Under the pieces are notes generated by a model. That model had not been told where the DNA came from and made no database searches. It was given only the letters and a program-made list of their open reading frames with translations. A program made the translations under genes and the position numbers. From Alistipes megaguti (GTDB taxonomy: Bacteria > Bacteroidota > Bacteroidia > Bacteroidales > Rikenellaceae): a DNA stretch of 64,000 nt. The stretch covers positions 372,001 to 436,000 of the forward strand of contig NZ_LR027382.1 in assembly GCF_900604385.1 (NCBI RefSeq), written 5' to 3'. Positions 54,727 through 63,599 of the stretch are shown here, one piece after another. The number at the start of each line of letters is the position of its first letter. Within the stretch, counting starts at the first letter, position 1.

Positions 54727-56100
54727 ATGAAAAAAACATACCTTCTTCTGGCATCGCTGCTCCTCACCACGGCGCTTGCCGCCCAGAACCCCACGGCCTA
54801 TTTCATGGAGGGTTCGACCTTCCGTTCGCAGTTCAACCCGGCCTTCGCCCCCTTACGCGGCTACATCAACCTGCCCGTCATCGGCGGCATGAATGTCAAC
54901 ATGTCCGGCAACATCGCCCTGGACAACATCCTCTACCCCCGCAACGGAAAACTCGTCACGCTGCTCGACAGCTCCGTATCGTCGGCCGAGGCGCTCGGAA
55001 CCCTCCGCAAGAACAACCTCATGGGCCTCGACACGCGGATCAACCTCTTCGGAATCGGCAAGTTCACCCGCAACCACAAGAACTTCTGGTCGTTCGACAT
55101 GTCGCTGCGCATCAATGAGGACATGAACCTGCCCAAATCGCTCTTCGAATTCCTCAAAGAGGGACGTGAAGGCACCATCTCCAACTTCGGGCTGGCCACC
55201 GAAGCCTATCTCGAAGCCGCCGTCAACTATTCGTTCCCGCTGCTGAACGACAAGCTCTACATCGGCGTCCGCGGCAAGTTCCTGGCCGGAGCCGCCCGGG
55301 CCCAGGTCAACTACGACCAGTTCGACATCTCGCTCCAGCAGGACCGCTGGGCCGTCACCACGCGCGGTACGGTCAACGTCACGGCCGACGGCACCACCGT
55401 CACGCCGAATCCCGAAACCGGCACCTTCGAAATGAGCGACCTCAACTTCAAACCCCGCAAACCGGCCGGCTACGGCTTTGCCGTCGATCTGGGCGCCACG
55501 TACGACATCCTGCCCGGACTGCAGGCCTCACTGGCGGTCATCGACCTGGGATTCATCAAATGGAACAAGAACAGCACGGTCTCGGGCGTCTCGACCCAGC
55601 AGGCCGAGTTCGTCGGCGTCACGGTTCCCGACGACGGAACGGATCAGGCCCCGGATTTCGATCTCGAAATGCTGAAATTCAACCAGGTGGAGAGCTCTGC
55701 AAACTCGAAGATGCTCCGGGCATCGATCAACGCCGGCGTCGAATACGAACTCTGGAACCACTGGGTTGGCTTCGGACTCTTCTACTCGATGCGCTTCTGG
55801 GAGTACAAAACGATGCACAACCTCACCGGATCGGTCAACTTCCATCCGGTGCGCTGGTTTACCCTCACGGGCAGCTACTCGGTACTCAACAACCGGGGCG
55901 GAGCCGTTGGACTGGGTCTGAACCTCTGCCCGGGGTGGATCAACTTCTTCTTGGCTACCGACCTGCTCATCACCAGGCACACGCCGCAATGGGTTCCCGT
56001 GCGCCAGAGCTCGGCCAACCTGACCCTCGGCATCGGCATTCCGCTCGGCAAGCGCAGCCACCGCATCGCCGCCTACGTCTGCGAAGGCGACCGCAAATAG
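54727..56100 (+). CDS. DUF5723-family outer-membrane protein
   Basis: 457 residues. Signal peptide MKKTYLLLASLLLTTALAAQ, then the family opening AYFMEGSTFRSQFNPAFAPL and beta strands of an outer-membrane barrel throughout (NKNFWSFDMSLR-like, PAGYGFAVDLGATYDILPGL, WFTLTGSYSVLNNRGGAVGL). The family is widespread in Bacteroidales and uncharacterised. Second gene of an operon with the lipoprotein at 53760, ended by a strong terminator at 56121. Confidence 0.8.
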   Translation: MKKTYLLLASLLLTTALAAQNPTAYFMEGSTFRSQFNPAFAPLRGYINLPVIGGMNVNMSGNIALDNILYPRNGKLVTLLDSSVSSAEALGTLRKNNLMGLDTRINLFGIGKFTRNHKNFWSFDMSLRINEDMNLPKSLFEFLKEGREGTISNFGLATEAYLEAAVNYSFPLLNDKLYIGVRGKFLAGAARAQVNYDQFDISLQQDRWAVTTRGTVNVTADGTTVTPNPETGTFEMSDLNFKPRKPAGYGFAVDLGATYDILPGLQASLAVIDLGFIKWNKNSTVSGVSTQQAEFVGVTVPDDGTDQAPDFDLEMLKFNQVESSANSKMLRASINAGVEYELWNHWVGFGLFYSMRFWEYKTMHNLTGSVNFHPVRWFTLTGSYSVLNNRGGAVGLGLNLCPGWINFFLATDLLITRHTPQWVPVRQSSANLTLGIGIPLGKRSHRIAAYVCEGDRK

Positions 56101-56120
56101 GTTGCGAGCCTCCCCTTATC

Positions 56121-56167
56121 CGACAGACCTCCGAAGGAATGACTCCCTCGGAGGTCTGTCGTTTTCT
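56121..56167 (+). terminator. Terminator after the DUF5723 gene
   Basis: CGACAGACCTCCGA (56121-56134) and TCGGAGGTCTGTCG (56148-56161) form a perfect 14-bp stem followed by TTTTCTGTTTTG, 20 bp after the stop codon. Confidence 0.9.
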
Positions 56168-56286
56168 GTTTTGTCGGGCGGCAGCCGCTCGGTCCCATGG
56201 CGACGGCCCCTCAAAAATCCATGTGAAGTTGTGTCACTAAGTTTATTGAATTCTTCAAAACAGGCCGTCGCTTTTTTCTTTATACC

Positions 56287-56307
56287 GGGGGGGGGAAAAA
56301 AAAAAAG
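56287..56307. repeat. G10-A11 homopolymer pair
   Basis: Ten G followed directly by eleven A, in the gap between the DUF5723 terminator and the patatin 3' end (56168-56373). No gene is disrupted; nothing else is seen in this gap. Length should vary between cells if slippage occurs. Confidence 0.7.
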
Positions 56308-56373
56308 CACCAACCGCGACAAAGGCCGCCCGATCTGCAAAACAGCAGATGACCGACCGATCCGGCCCTGCGC

Positions 56374-57168
56374 CTATTCCCCTTCATCGATCCGGGCCAG
56401 CACCTCGCGAATCATCTTCCGTCCGGCGGCAACCAGCTCCTTCGCCCGGTAGAATTCAAACATACCGTAACTGTCGGCCGGCATCTGGGCCAGCACGTCG
56501 GGCCGGTAAAGCCGGCACATCAGCTGCGTGATGTGCTGCTGCATGATCTGCGACGAGGCAATCAGCACCTTATAATAATTGAACGAAGCATTGGCCCGGT
56601 GAATCGGATCGGCCCCGAACGGGGCGCTTACGTCCACGGCCACGAGCAGATCGCCCTCCTCGCGCCGGACCCGGTTCAGCGGAAGCGGGTTGACCGTTCC
56701 GCCGTCGACCAGCACCATGCCGTCGCGGTGGACCGGACGAAAGACCGACGGAATGGAGATCGAAGCCCGGATGGCGTCGTAAAGACCGCCGCGGTCGAGC
56801 ACCACCTCGCGGCCCGTGAGCAGATCGGCCGCCACGGCCGCAAACGGAACCGGCATCTGCTCGATCTGCACGTCGGGGACCAGCTCCTGCATGGCATGAA
56901 TCACCCGCTCGCCCTTGACCAGTCCCTCGGCACTGAGCGTAAAATCGACCAGTCCGAAGACCCGGTACTTGTCCAACGAACACATCCACTTCTTGAAGGC
57001 GTCGAGGTGTCCCGCAGCATACATGCCGCCGACCAAGGCCCCCATCGAGGTCCCGGCCACCGCCGCAATCTCATATCCCTGACTCTCCAGCTCTTCGATG
57101 GCGCCGATATGCGCCACACCCCTCGCACCACCTCCGGCAAGCACCAGGGCCACACGTCTCTTTTTCAT
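56374..57168 (-). CDS. Patatin-like phospholipase
   Basis: 264 residues from ATG 57168 (MKKRRVALVLAGGGARGVAH); an upstream in-frame ATG at 57228 adds 20 unrelated residues. Family motifs: oxyanion loop GGGARG (about 12-17), nucleophile elbow GTSMG with Ser43, and catalytic Asp in the DGG of VLVDGGTVNPLP. Cytoplasmic-type patatin without signal peptide or barrel, resembling RssA/YchK-like bacterial proteins that act as lipid acyl hydrolases. About 100 bp separates it from the cyclo-ligase gene on the same strand. Confidence 0.92.
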   Translation of the reverse strand: MKKRRVALVLAGGGARGVAHIGAIEELESQGYEIAAVAGTSMGALVGGMYAAGHLDAFKKWMCSLDKYRVFGLVDFTLSAEGLVKGERVIHAMQELVPDVQIEQMPVPFAAVAADLLTGREVVLDRGGLYDAIRASISIPSVFRPVHRDGMVLVDGGTVNPLPLNRVRREEGDLLVAVDVSAPFGADPIHRANASFNYYKVLIASSQIMQQHITQLMCRLYRPDVLAQMPADSYGMFEFYRAKELVAAGRKMIREVLARIDEGE

Positions 57169-57265
57169 GGTTTTCGTATCATTCGCGGCCGGGAAAAACC
57201 CGTTCCCGGCGAAATTAATTGCACACACTCCGGCAAAGTGTTCTTACTCCCTTCCGCCTCTCGCC

Positions 57266-57802
57266 TCAACGATCCGTCACAACCCGGTCCATGCGGATGT
57301 CGTGCGGTTCGGCAGGCAGGGCGTCGACCAGCTGGTGGGCAAAGCAGATGCCGATCTTCACGGCCCGGAACCCCGCCAGCGACAGATACTGGTCGTAATA
57401 GCCGCGCCCGCGTCCGCAGCGGAGCCCATCGGCCGTAAAGGCCACCCCGGGGACGAACAGCAGGTCGATCTCCTCGGGAGGGCACACGATGGCCGACGGC
57501 CCCGGTTCGAGAATGCCGAAGGCGCCGGGAAAGAGTGTCTGCGGATCGTACTCGAAAAAACGCATCGTCGTCCCCTCGACCCGCGGCACCACCAGCCGCT
57601 TGACGCCGCACCACCGGCTGAGGGCCTCCCGCATGTCGGGCTCGTCACGCATCGAACAGAAGAGCCCCACGGTCTGTGCCCGCGCAAATTCGGGCAGCGA
57701 CTCCATGCGTTCGACAATCCGTGCCGAGGCCGCGGCCCGCTCGGCAGCGTCCAATCCCCTGTTCAGTGTGCGCATCGCCCTGCGCAATTCATTTTTAGTC
57801 AT
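57266..57802 (-). CDS. 5-formyltetrahydrofolate cyclo-ligase
   Basis: 178 residues from ATG 57802, with the strong Shine-Dalgarno GGAGG 8 bp upstream, unusual in this genome and decisive for the start; the frame stays open upstream but is not this protein. Motifs: N-terminal KNELRRAMRTLNRGLD, FGILEP, and the ATP/substrate signature CGRGRGYYDQYL. It converts 5-formyl-THF to 5,10-methenyl-THF with ATP, salvaging the folate pool. It is divergent from the sdh operon. Confidence 0.95.
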   Translation of the reverse strand: MTKNELRRAMRTLNRGLDAAERAAASARIVERMESLPEFARAQTVGLFCSMRDEPDMREALSRWCGVKRLVVPRVEGTTMRFFEYDPQTLFPGAFGILEPGPSAIVCPPEEIDLLFVPGVAFTADGLRCGRGRGYYDQYLSLAGFRAVKIGICFAHQLVDALPAEPHDIRMDRVVTDR

Positions 57803-57842
57803 AAAACCCTCCTTGTGTCGATAAAATTCCTGCCCGTTTCTA

Positions 57843-57872
57843 TTGTTATTCCGCGAACAATGGCTATCTTTG
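57843..57872 (+). promoter_or_regulatory. Promoter of the sdhCAB operon
   Basis: TTG (57843-57845), 19 bp, TATCTTTG (57865-57872). It leaves a leader of about 195 nt before sdhC; the gap 57803-58073 otherwise holds no gene, but the leader is long enough for post-transcriptional control. Confidence 0.6.
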
Positions 57873-58073
57873 CGGCAAACAATCCCGCGCCGAGACTCCT
57901 CGCCCGGAACTTCGCTCCAAACTCCGGATTCCGAACGTTCTGGCGTCATCTTTGCCGGGAAAACCCGGGCCGAAACCCGGGCCGAACCCATAAACGACAC
58001 CACTGTCAGAAAAGCGGCCACACAACACGACGGGACACAAATCTTTAACAAAAATAACAAATTTCAAAACATT

Positions 58074-58769
58074 ATGAGCTGTTTTCTATCTAATTCCTCG
58101 CTTGGCAAGAAGTTAGTAATGAGCGTGACGGGGTGCTTCCTCGTGCTCTTCATCCTCTTCCACATGTCGATGAACGTCACGGCAATCATCTCGCCGGAGG
58201 CTTACAATGCGGTCTGCGAGTTCCTCGGTGCCAACTGGTACGCCCTGGCCGGAACCGTCGTCCTGGCCCTCGGCGTGCTGATCCACTTCATCTACGCCAT
58301 CATCCTCACCCTGCGCAACTACAAGGCCCGCGGCAAGCAGCGCTACGCCGTCACCGTGAAGGAGCCGGGCGTGGACTGGGCTTCGAAGAACATGCTCGTA
58401 CTGGGTGTCATCGTCCTGGTCGGCCTGCTGCTCCACCTGTTCAACTTCTGGTCGAAGATGCAGCTCGTCGAGATCATGGGGCAGCACACCAACTCGCTGG
58501 GTTACAGCCCTACGGACGGCGCCGCGCTGATCCGCTACACCTTCTCGCAGTGGTACTACGTGGTGATCTACCTCGTATGGTTCGTCGCCCTGTGGTTCCA
58601 CCTCACCCACGGCGTTTGGTCGATGTTCCAGAGCGTGGGCTGGGCCAACGACACGTGGTATCCCCGTCTGAAGTGCATCGCCAACATCGTTGCGACGATC
58701 GTCTTCCTGGGCTTCGCCATCGTGGTACTCGTCTACTTCCTCTGCCCCTGCATGTCGGGCGCCTGCTGA
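58074..58769 (+). CDS. sdhC: Succinate dehydrogenase/fumarate reductase cytochrome b subunit
   Basis: 231 residues from ATG 58074 (MSCFLSNSSLGKKLVMSVTG); the frame continues upstream but without membrane character. Five hydrophobic helices (VTGCFLVLFILFHMSMNVTA, LAGTVVLALGVLIHFIYAII, LVLGVIVLVGLLLHLFNFW, YYVVIYLVWFVALWFHLTHG, LKCIANIVATIVFLGFAIVV) and conserved histidines that bind the two hemes mark the B-type membrane anchor. It transfers electrons between menaquinone and the flavoprotein/iron-sulfur subunits. First gene of sdhCAB. Confidence 0.96.
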   Translation: MSCFLSNSSLGKKLVMSVTGCFLVLFILFHMSMNVTAIISPEAYNAVCEFLGANWYALAGTVVLALGVLIHFIYAIILTLRNYKARGKQRYAVTVKEPGVDWASKNMLVLGVIVLVGLLLHLFNFWSKMQLVEIMGQHTNSLGYSPTDGAALIRYTFSQWYYVVIYLVWFVALWFHLTHGVWSMFQSVGWANDTWYPRLKCIANIVATIVFLGFAIVVLVYFLCPCMSGAC

Positions 58770-58808
58770 TCAATCCTGCAATTGTAGAACAATAAACACA
58801 CAAACGAT

Positions 58809-60755
58809 ATGGCTTTAAAATTAGATGCTAAAATCCCTGCCGGACCGCTCGCCGAAAAATGGAGCAACCACAAGGCAGCTATCAAGGTCGTAAGCCCCGC
58901 CAACAAGCGCAAACTCGACATCATCGTCGTCGGAACCGGTCTGGGCGGTGCCTCCGCAGCCGCTTCGCTCGGCGAACTCGGCTACAACGTCAAGGTGTTC
59001 TGCATTCAGGATTCGCCCCGCCGCGCCCACTCGATTGCCGCTCAGGGCGGTATCAACGCGGCCAAGAACTACCAGAACGACAACGACTCGGTATACCGTC
59101 TCTTCTACGATACGATCAAGGGCGGCGACTACCGCGCCCGTGAGGCCAACGTCTACCGTCTGGCCGAGGTCTCGAACCTGATCATCGACCAGTGTGTCGC
59201 CCAGGGTGTCCCCTTCGCCCGCGAATACGGCGGTCTGCTGGCCAACCGTTCGTTCGGCGGCGCCCAGGTTTCGCGTACCTTCTACGCCCGCGGCCAGACC
59301 GGTCAGCAGCTCCTGCTGGGTGCCTACGCCGCCCTGAACAAGGAGATCGCCGCCGGCTCGGTGAAGAGCTACCCGCGTCACGAGATGCTCGACATCGTCA
59401 TCGAGGACGGTGAGGCCCGCGGTATCATCGCCCGCAACCTCATAACGGGTGAGATCGAGCGCCACGGAGCACACGCCGTCGTACTCGCTACGGGCGGCTA
59501 CGGAAACGTCTTCTTCCTCTCGACCAACGCCATGGCCTCGAACGGTTCGGCCGCCTTCCAGTGCTACCGCAAGGGCGCCGGCTTCGCAAACCCCTGCTTC
59601 ACGCAGATCCACCCGACGTGTATCCCCGTTCACGGCGACCAGCAGTCGAAACTGACGCTGATGTCCGAGTCGCTGCGCAACGACGGCCGTATCTGGGTTC
59701 CGAAGAAACTCGAGGATGTCAAGGCCCTGCGCGCCGGCAAGAAGAAGCCGTCGGATATCGCCGAAGAGGATCGCGACTACTATCTGGAGCGCCGCTACCC
59801 GGCCTTCGGTAACCTCGTGCCGCGTGACGTGGCCTCGCGTGCCGCCAAGGAGCGCTGCGATGCCGGTTACGGTGTGAACGAGACCGGTCTGGCCGTCTTC
59901 CTTGACTTCAAGACCGCCATCGAGCGTCTGGGCAAGGACCGCATCAAGCAGCGTTACGGCAACCTCTTCGACATGTACGAGGAGATCACCGACGTGAATC
60001 CCTACGAGCAGCCAATGCAGATCTTCCCCGCCGTACACTATACGATGGGCGGTATCTGGGTCGATTACAACCTGATGACCACGATCCCGGGTCTGTACGC
60101 CATCGGCGAGGCCAACTTCTCGGATCACGGCGCCAACCGTCTGGGTGCATCGGCCCTGATGCAGGGTCTGGCCGACGGTTACTTCGTGCTGCCCTACACC
60201 ATCGGCGACTACCTCTCGCACAAGATCCAGGCCCCGAAGGTCAACACCAACACCAAGGCCTTTGACGAGGCCGAGAAGGGCGTGCGTGAAAAGATCGCCA
60301 AACTGCTCTCGATCAACGGGAAACAGTCGGTGGACGACATCCACAAGCGTCTCGGCCACATCATGTGGGAGAACGTCGGCATGGCCCGTACGAAGGAGTC
60401 GCTCGAGAAGGCCATCACCGAGATTCAGGCCCTGCGCAAGGAGTTCTGGAAGGATGTCCGCGTCGTAGGTCGCGAGAACGACTTCAACGTCGAGTTGGAG
60501 AAGGCGCTGCGTCTGGCCGACTTCCTCGAGCTGGGCGAACTGATGGCCCGCGACGCCCTGCAGCGTGAGGAGTCCTGCGGCGGTCACTTCCGCGTCGAGC
60601 ACCAGACCGAAGAGGGCGAAGCCAAGCGTGATGACGAAAACTTCACTTTTGCCGCCGTCTGGGAGTACAAGGGCATGGACCAGGTTCCGGAGATGACCAA
60701 GGAGCCGCTGAACTTCGAGTTCGTACACCCCGCACAGCGCAACTACAAGGACTAA
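58809..60755 (+). CDS. sdhA: Succinate dehydrogenase/fumarate reductase flavoprotein subunit
   Basis: 648 residues. FAD-binding GTGLGGASAAASLGELGYNV, the covalent FAD site region HSIAAQGGINAAKNYQNDND, catalytic HP[T]CIPVHGD and the C-terminal ANRLGASALMQGLADGYF. It is the catalytic subunit for fumarate/succinate interconversion at the cytoplasmic face. In these anaerobes the enzyme chiefly reduces fumarate as the end of the succinate/propionate route. It lies 39 bp after sdhC. Codon use is strongly biased toward C/G-ending codons, as for highly expressed genes. Confidence 0.98.
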   Translation: MALKLDAKIPAGPLAEKWSNHKAAIKVVSPANKRKLDIIVVGTGLGGASAAASLGELGYNVKVFCIQDSPRRAHSIAAQGGINAAKNYQNDNDSVYRLFYDTIKGGDYRAREANVYRLAEVSNLIIDQCVAQGVPFAREYGGLLANRSFGGAQVSRTFYARGQTGQQLLLGAYAALNKEIAAGSVKSYPRHEMLDIVIEDGEARGIIARNLITGEIERHGAHAVVLATGGYGNVFFLSTNAMASNGSAAFQCYRKGAGFANPCFTQIHPTCIPVHGDQQSKLTLMSESLRNDGRIWVPKKLEDVKALRAGKKKPSDIAEEDRDYYLERRYPAFGNLVPRDVASRAAKERCDAGYGVNETGLAVFLDFKTAIERLGKDRIKQRYGNLFDMYEEITDVNPYEQPMQIFPAVHYTMGGIWVDYNLMTTIPGLYAIGEANFSDHGANRLGASALMQGLADGYFVLPYTIGDYLSHKIQAPKVNTNTKAFDEAEKGVREKIAKLLSINGKQSVDDIHKRLGHIMWENVGMARTKESLEKAITEIQALRKEFWKDVRVVGRENDFNVELEKALRLADFLELGELMARDALQREESCGGHFRVEHQTEEGEAKRDDENFTFAAVWEYKGMDQVPEMTKEPLNFEFVHPAQRNYKD

Positions 60756-60791
60756 GCTCATTTTGACGTTGAACTTTAAGATCGAAAAACA

Positions 60792-61535
60792 ATGAATTTT
60801 ACTTTAAAGATATGGCGTCAAAAGGACGCTAAATCCAAAGGAGCGTTCGAAACCTACAAGGTGTCCAACATCTCGGAAGACACCTCGTTCCTCGAGATGC
60901 TCGACATCCTGAACAACGACCTCGTACACCAGGGCAAGGAGCCCGTGGCTTTCGACCACGACTGCCGCGAGGGAATCTGCGGCATGTGCTCGCTGCACAT
61001 CGACGGCCAGGCTCACGGCCCCAGCCAGGGCGCCACGACCTGCCAGATCTACATGCGCAAGTTCAAGGACGGAGCCACGATCACCGTCGAGCCGTGGCGT
61101 TCGGCCGCCTTCCCCGTGATCAAGGACCTGGTGGTCAATCGCTCGGCCTATGACCAGATTCTGCAGGCCGGAGGTTTCATCTCCGTGCGCACGAACTCGG
61201 TGCCCGATGCCAACGCCATCCTGATCCCGAAGGAGGATGCCGACGAGGCAATGGATGCCGCCGCCTGCATCGGTTGCGGAGCCTGCGCCGCCACCTGCAA
61301 GAACGGTTCGGCCATGCTGTTCGTCGCAGCCCGCGTCTCGTCGCTGGCCAAGTTGCCGCAGGGTCGTGTCGAGGCTGCCCGCCGTGCCAAGGCGATGGTC
61401 GCCAAGATGGACGAGCTGGGATTCGGCAACTGCACCAACACCGGTGCCTGCCAGGCCGAGTGCCCGAAACAGATCTCCATTACGCATATCGCCCGCCTGA
61501 ACCGCGAGTTCCTCTCGGCCAAATTCAAGGACTAA
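60792..61535 (+). CDS. sdhB: Succinate dehydrogenase/fumarate reductase iron-sulfur subunit
   Basis: 247 residues. The N-terminal 2Fe-2S ferredoxin domain carries CREGICGMC and a later Cys (ATTC); the C-terminal part carries CIGCGACAATC with a distal CTNTGACQAECP, supplying the other two clusters. It links the flavoprotein to the heme anchor. It is the last gene of the operon, 36 bp after sdhA and 25 bp before a strong terminator. Confidence 0.98.
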   Translation: MNFTLKIWRQKDAKSKGAFETYKVSNISEDTSFLEMLDILNNDLVHQGKEPVAFDHDCREGICGMCSLHIDGQAHGPSQGATTCQIYMRKFKDGATITVEPWRSAAFPVIKDLVVNRSAYDQILQAGGFISVRTNSVPDANAILIPKEDADEAMDAAACIGCGACAATCKNGSAMLFVAARVSSLAKLPQGRVEAARRAKAMVAKMDELGFGNCTNTGACQAECPKQISITHIARLNREFLSAKFKD

Positions 61536-61560
61536 GCAGCGCGATCTGCGTCTCACGAAA

Positions 61561-61592
61561 AATCCCCGGACTCTACGTTCCGGGGATTTTTT
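61561..61592 (+). terminator. Terminator of sdhCAB
   Basis: AATCCCCGGA (61561-61570) / TCCGGGGATT (61579-61588), perfect 10-bp stem, 8-nt loop, followed by TTTTAT; 25 bp after the sdhB stop. Confidence 0.92.
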
Positions 61593-61703
61593 ATGTACCA
61601 CAAGCGGCGGGCGATATGCGTAAACGCAACTCGTATAGACAATTTTTCTCCCAACTATCCTTTAAAAAGGAGGTGTCGGCACCGCTGACCGCCCCGCTCG
61701 CGG

Positions 61704-62210
61704 CTATCGGCCCTCCGGAGAGTCGGACGGGCGTTTCGGGCGGATGGTCGACAGACGCGAAACCTGCTTCAGATCGAAGCGGCCGTAGATATTCACCGCC
61801 ACCGTCTCGCGCGGCCCTGAGGTCAGCATCACCAACTCCGAATAGCCGGGCGGCACGGCATTCCGCAGGTAAAAACGGGTCACCTGCCCGTCGCGGCTCT
61901 CCGACATGACCGGCTGAAAACGGTAGCTTGCATGGTTGACCAGGGCCTCGGCATCCGCGAGAAACTGCCCGCCGTCACCCCCGTCCAGCGCCACGATGCG
62001 GATGGATTCGATGCCTTTGAGTAGCTGAGCCAGCTTCTCGTCACCCCGTTCGGCGGCCTGACGGCTCATCATGCGCATCATTTTGCGCTCCAGCTGTACG
62101 CTGGAAAATCCCGGGCTCTTCGCGTAACGATCGAAGAAGCGCCACGATACGTTCTGTGCCCCGCACAGAAGGGGCAGAACGATCAACAGCAACAACAGAA
62201 TCCGTTTCAT
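61704..62210 (-). CDS. DUF4252 family protein
   Basis: 168 residues with signal peptide MKRILLLLLIVLPLLCGAQ. The remainder matches the DUF4252 pattern: an early WRFFDRYAKSPGFSSVQLER, MMRMMSRQAAERGDEKLAQL, then GIESIRIVALDGG and the terminal TVAVNIYGRFDLKQVSRLS. Function unknown; in Bacteroidetes these genes sit in small operons with ECF sigma factors, as here. Last gene of that operon, 12 bp after the outer-membrane barrel gene. Confidence 0.85.
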   Translation of the reverse strand: MKRILLLLLIVLPLLCGAQNVSWRFFDRYAKSPGFSSVQLERKMMRMMSRQAAERGDEKLAQLLKGIESIRIVALDGGDGGQFLADAEALVNHASYRFQPVMSESRDGQVTRFYLRNAVPPGYSELVMLTSGPRETVAVNIYGRFDLKQVSRLSTIRPKRPSDSPEGR

Positions 62211-62222
62211 GACACCCGCTCC

Positions 62223-63134
62223 TTACATGTCTATGCAAAAACCGATCGACAGCGGACAGAGCTCCGGACCGACATGCGACTCAAAGAGCGGAGTCACGCT
62301 GTAGCGCACGTAAACACCGACGGTGTGATAGGCAATGGCCGCCCCTACGCCGAAACGGAAGGTATTCACCCCCGCCAGCGAATTTTTCACCTTGGGGCGC
62401 TTGTAGATGGCATTGGCTCCCATCGTAAAGTCGAAGTAACCGGTCAGAGCCACCGACAGATTCCGCGCGGCGCGGCACGAAAAGGTCAGCGGAACCCCCA
62501 GCGACGTGACGCGGAGTTTCGATTTGTCGGCCGGCTCGTCGAGCGCAACGGGAACGACCGTTCCGGCCTCGTTTCCGAGCGTGACCGAAGTGTCCGACAG
62601 GCGGTAGTTGTCGATCGTATAGCGCAGACCGGTCGAGAAGCGGAAGAGCCGCCGGCGCCCCATCTCGACGTTCAATCCGATGAGGGTCGAGGAGAGGTGG
62701 AACGATTTGCCGTTGCGCAGATCGAAGAAGCCCGCCTCGCCCGCAGGGTAGGCGCCGTAGCCGAGGCCCGTCGGGATGATGAAGCCGTACTCCGAGCCGG
62801 AGAGCAGCGTCGGCGAGACCCGTGAGCGCGGTTTATCGGGATCGGCAGGACGCAGCCACTCGTCCGAGGAGCCCGAAAGCGTGATGCCGAAGCCGGCCAC
62901 CTCGAGCACCACCTCCCCCTCGTCGGACGAAGACCGCAACACGGCAAGCTGCGTTTCGACCGGATCGAAGCGTGCAAGGCTGTCGCGACGGTCGACCGAC
63001 AGCGAATCAGCCATCATCTGTCGGGCAACCGGCCGCCGGGTCGAATCGTCGAATGTCCGGCCCGCAACCGGGCCGATCGAAGCCACGGTCCATACGAGAA
63101 CCGCAGCCGGAAGGAGCTTGTATCGCATATTCAT
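62223..63134 (-). CDS. Outer-membrane beta-barrel protein (PorT-like)
   Basis: 303 residues. After an N-terminal signal peptide (LPAAVLVWTVASIGPVAG) comes a basic/acidic stretch, then amphipathic beta strands (GSEYGFIIPTGLGYGAYPAG, RLFRFSTGLRYTIDNYRL, LRVTSLGVPLTFSCRAARNL, FRFGVGAAIAYHTVGVYVRY) as in PorT/OmpW-like barrels. Function unknown. It lies between a putative anti-sigma protein and the DUF4252 gene, so it may be the effector of the ECF system at the right edge. Confidence 0.75.
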   Translation of the reverse strand: MNMRYKLLPAAVLVWTVASIGPVAGRTFDDSTRRPVARQMMADSLSVDRRDSLARFDPVETQLAVLRSSSDEGEVVLEVAGFGITLSGSSDEWLRPADPDKPRSRVSPTLLSGSEYGFIIPTGLGYGAYPAGEAGFFDLRNGKSFHLSSTLIGLNVEMGRRRLFRFSTGLRYTIDNYRLSDTSVTLGNEAGTVVPVALDEPADKSKLRVTSLGVPLTFSCRAARNLSVALTGYFDFTMGANAIYKRPKVKNSLAGVNTFRFGVGAAIAYHTVGVYVRYSVTPLFESHVGPELCPLSIGFCIDM

Positions 63135-63155
63135 ATCCAGGTTTGATTACGGGTT

Positions 63156-63599
63156 TCACTTCTGATCGTCCATCCACACGTCGAGCAGCCGGTCCGGGGC
63201 ATCGAGTGCCGCGAAGGCGTCGAAATAGGCCGTCGTCTGCAGGGCCTCCTCCCGGTCGTAGACCGGCCGGCCGTCGATGTAGCAGTAGGGTTTGCGCAGC
63301 ACGCCCGCTCCGAGAATGACACCCAACGCCACCACAGCGGCTGCCGCGATCGTCCAGCGGACCGCCATCCGACGCCGGCGTGACCCTCCCGGTGCCGGAA
63401 GGCGCGACGCCGCCGACTCGGGCATTCGCTCCGCGGCCAATGCCTCGAAGCCCTCGAACAGCAGCGAAAGATCGCGCTGCGATGCGGTACTCCCCTCCTC
63501 ACGGAGCCATTCGCGCAGTTCGCGCTCCTCGGCCTCCGAGGTCCGGGCCTCGGTCCAGCGACCGGCCAGTTGCTCAATGCGTTTTTGTCGTTCGTTCAT
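63156..63599 (-). CDS. Single-pass membrane protein, putative anti-sigma factor
   Basis: 147 residues: a charged helical N-terminus (MNERQKRIEQLAGRWTEART, EAEERELREWLREEGSTASQ), one membrane helix at about 81-99 (WTIAAAAVVALGVILGAGVL) and a short periplasmic tail. This topology, and a 26-bp overlap with the preceding ECF sigma gene, fit a cognate anti-sigma factor. Assignment rests on context; no family motif is seen. Confidence 0.65.
   Translation of the reverse strand: MNERQKRIEQLAGRWTEARTSEAEERELREWLREEGSTASQRDLSLLFEGFEALAAERMPESAASRLPAPGGSRRRRMAVRWTIAAAAVVALGVILGAGVLRKPYCYIDGRPVYDREEALQTTAYFDAFAALDAPDRLLDVWMDDQK

Noticed and set aside
58821..60761. A 646-codon minus-strand frame opposite sdhA
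   Set aside because: Mirror of the strongly biased sdhA codon use; no recognisable protein.
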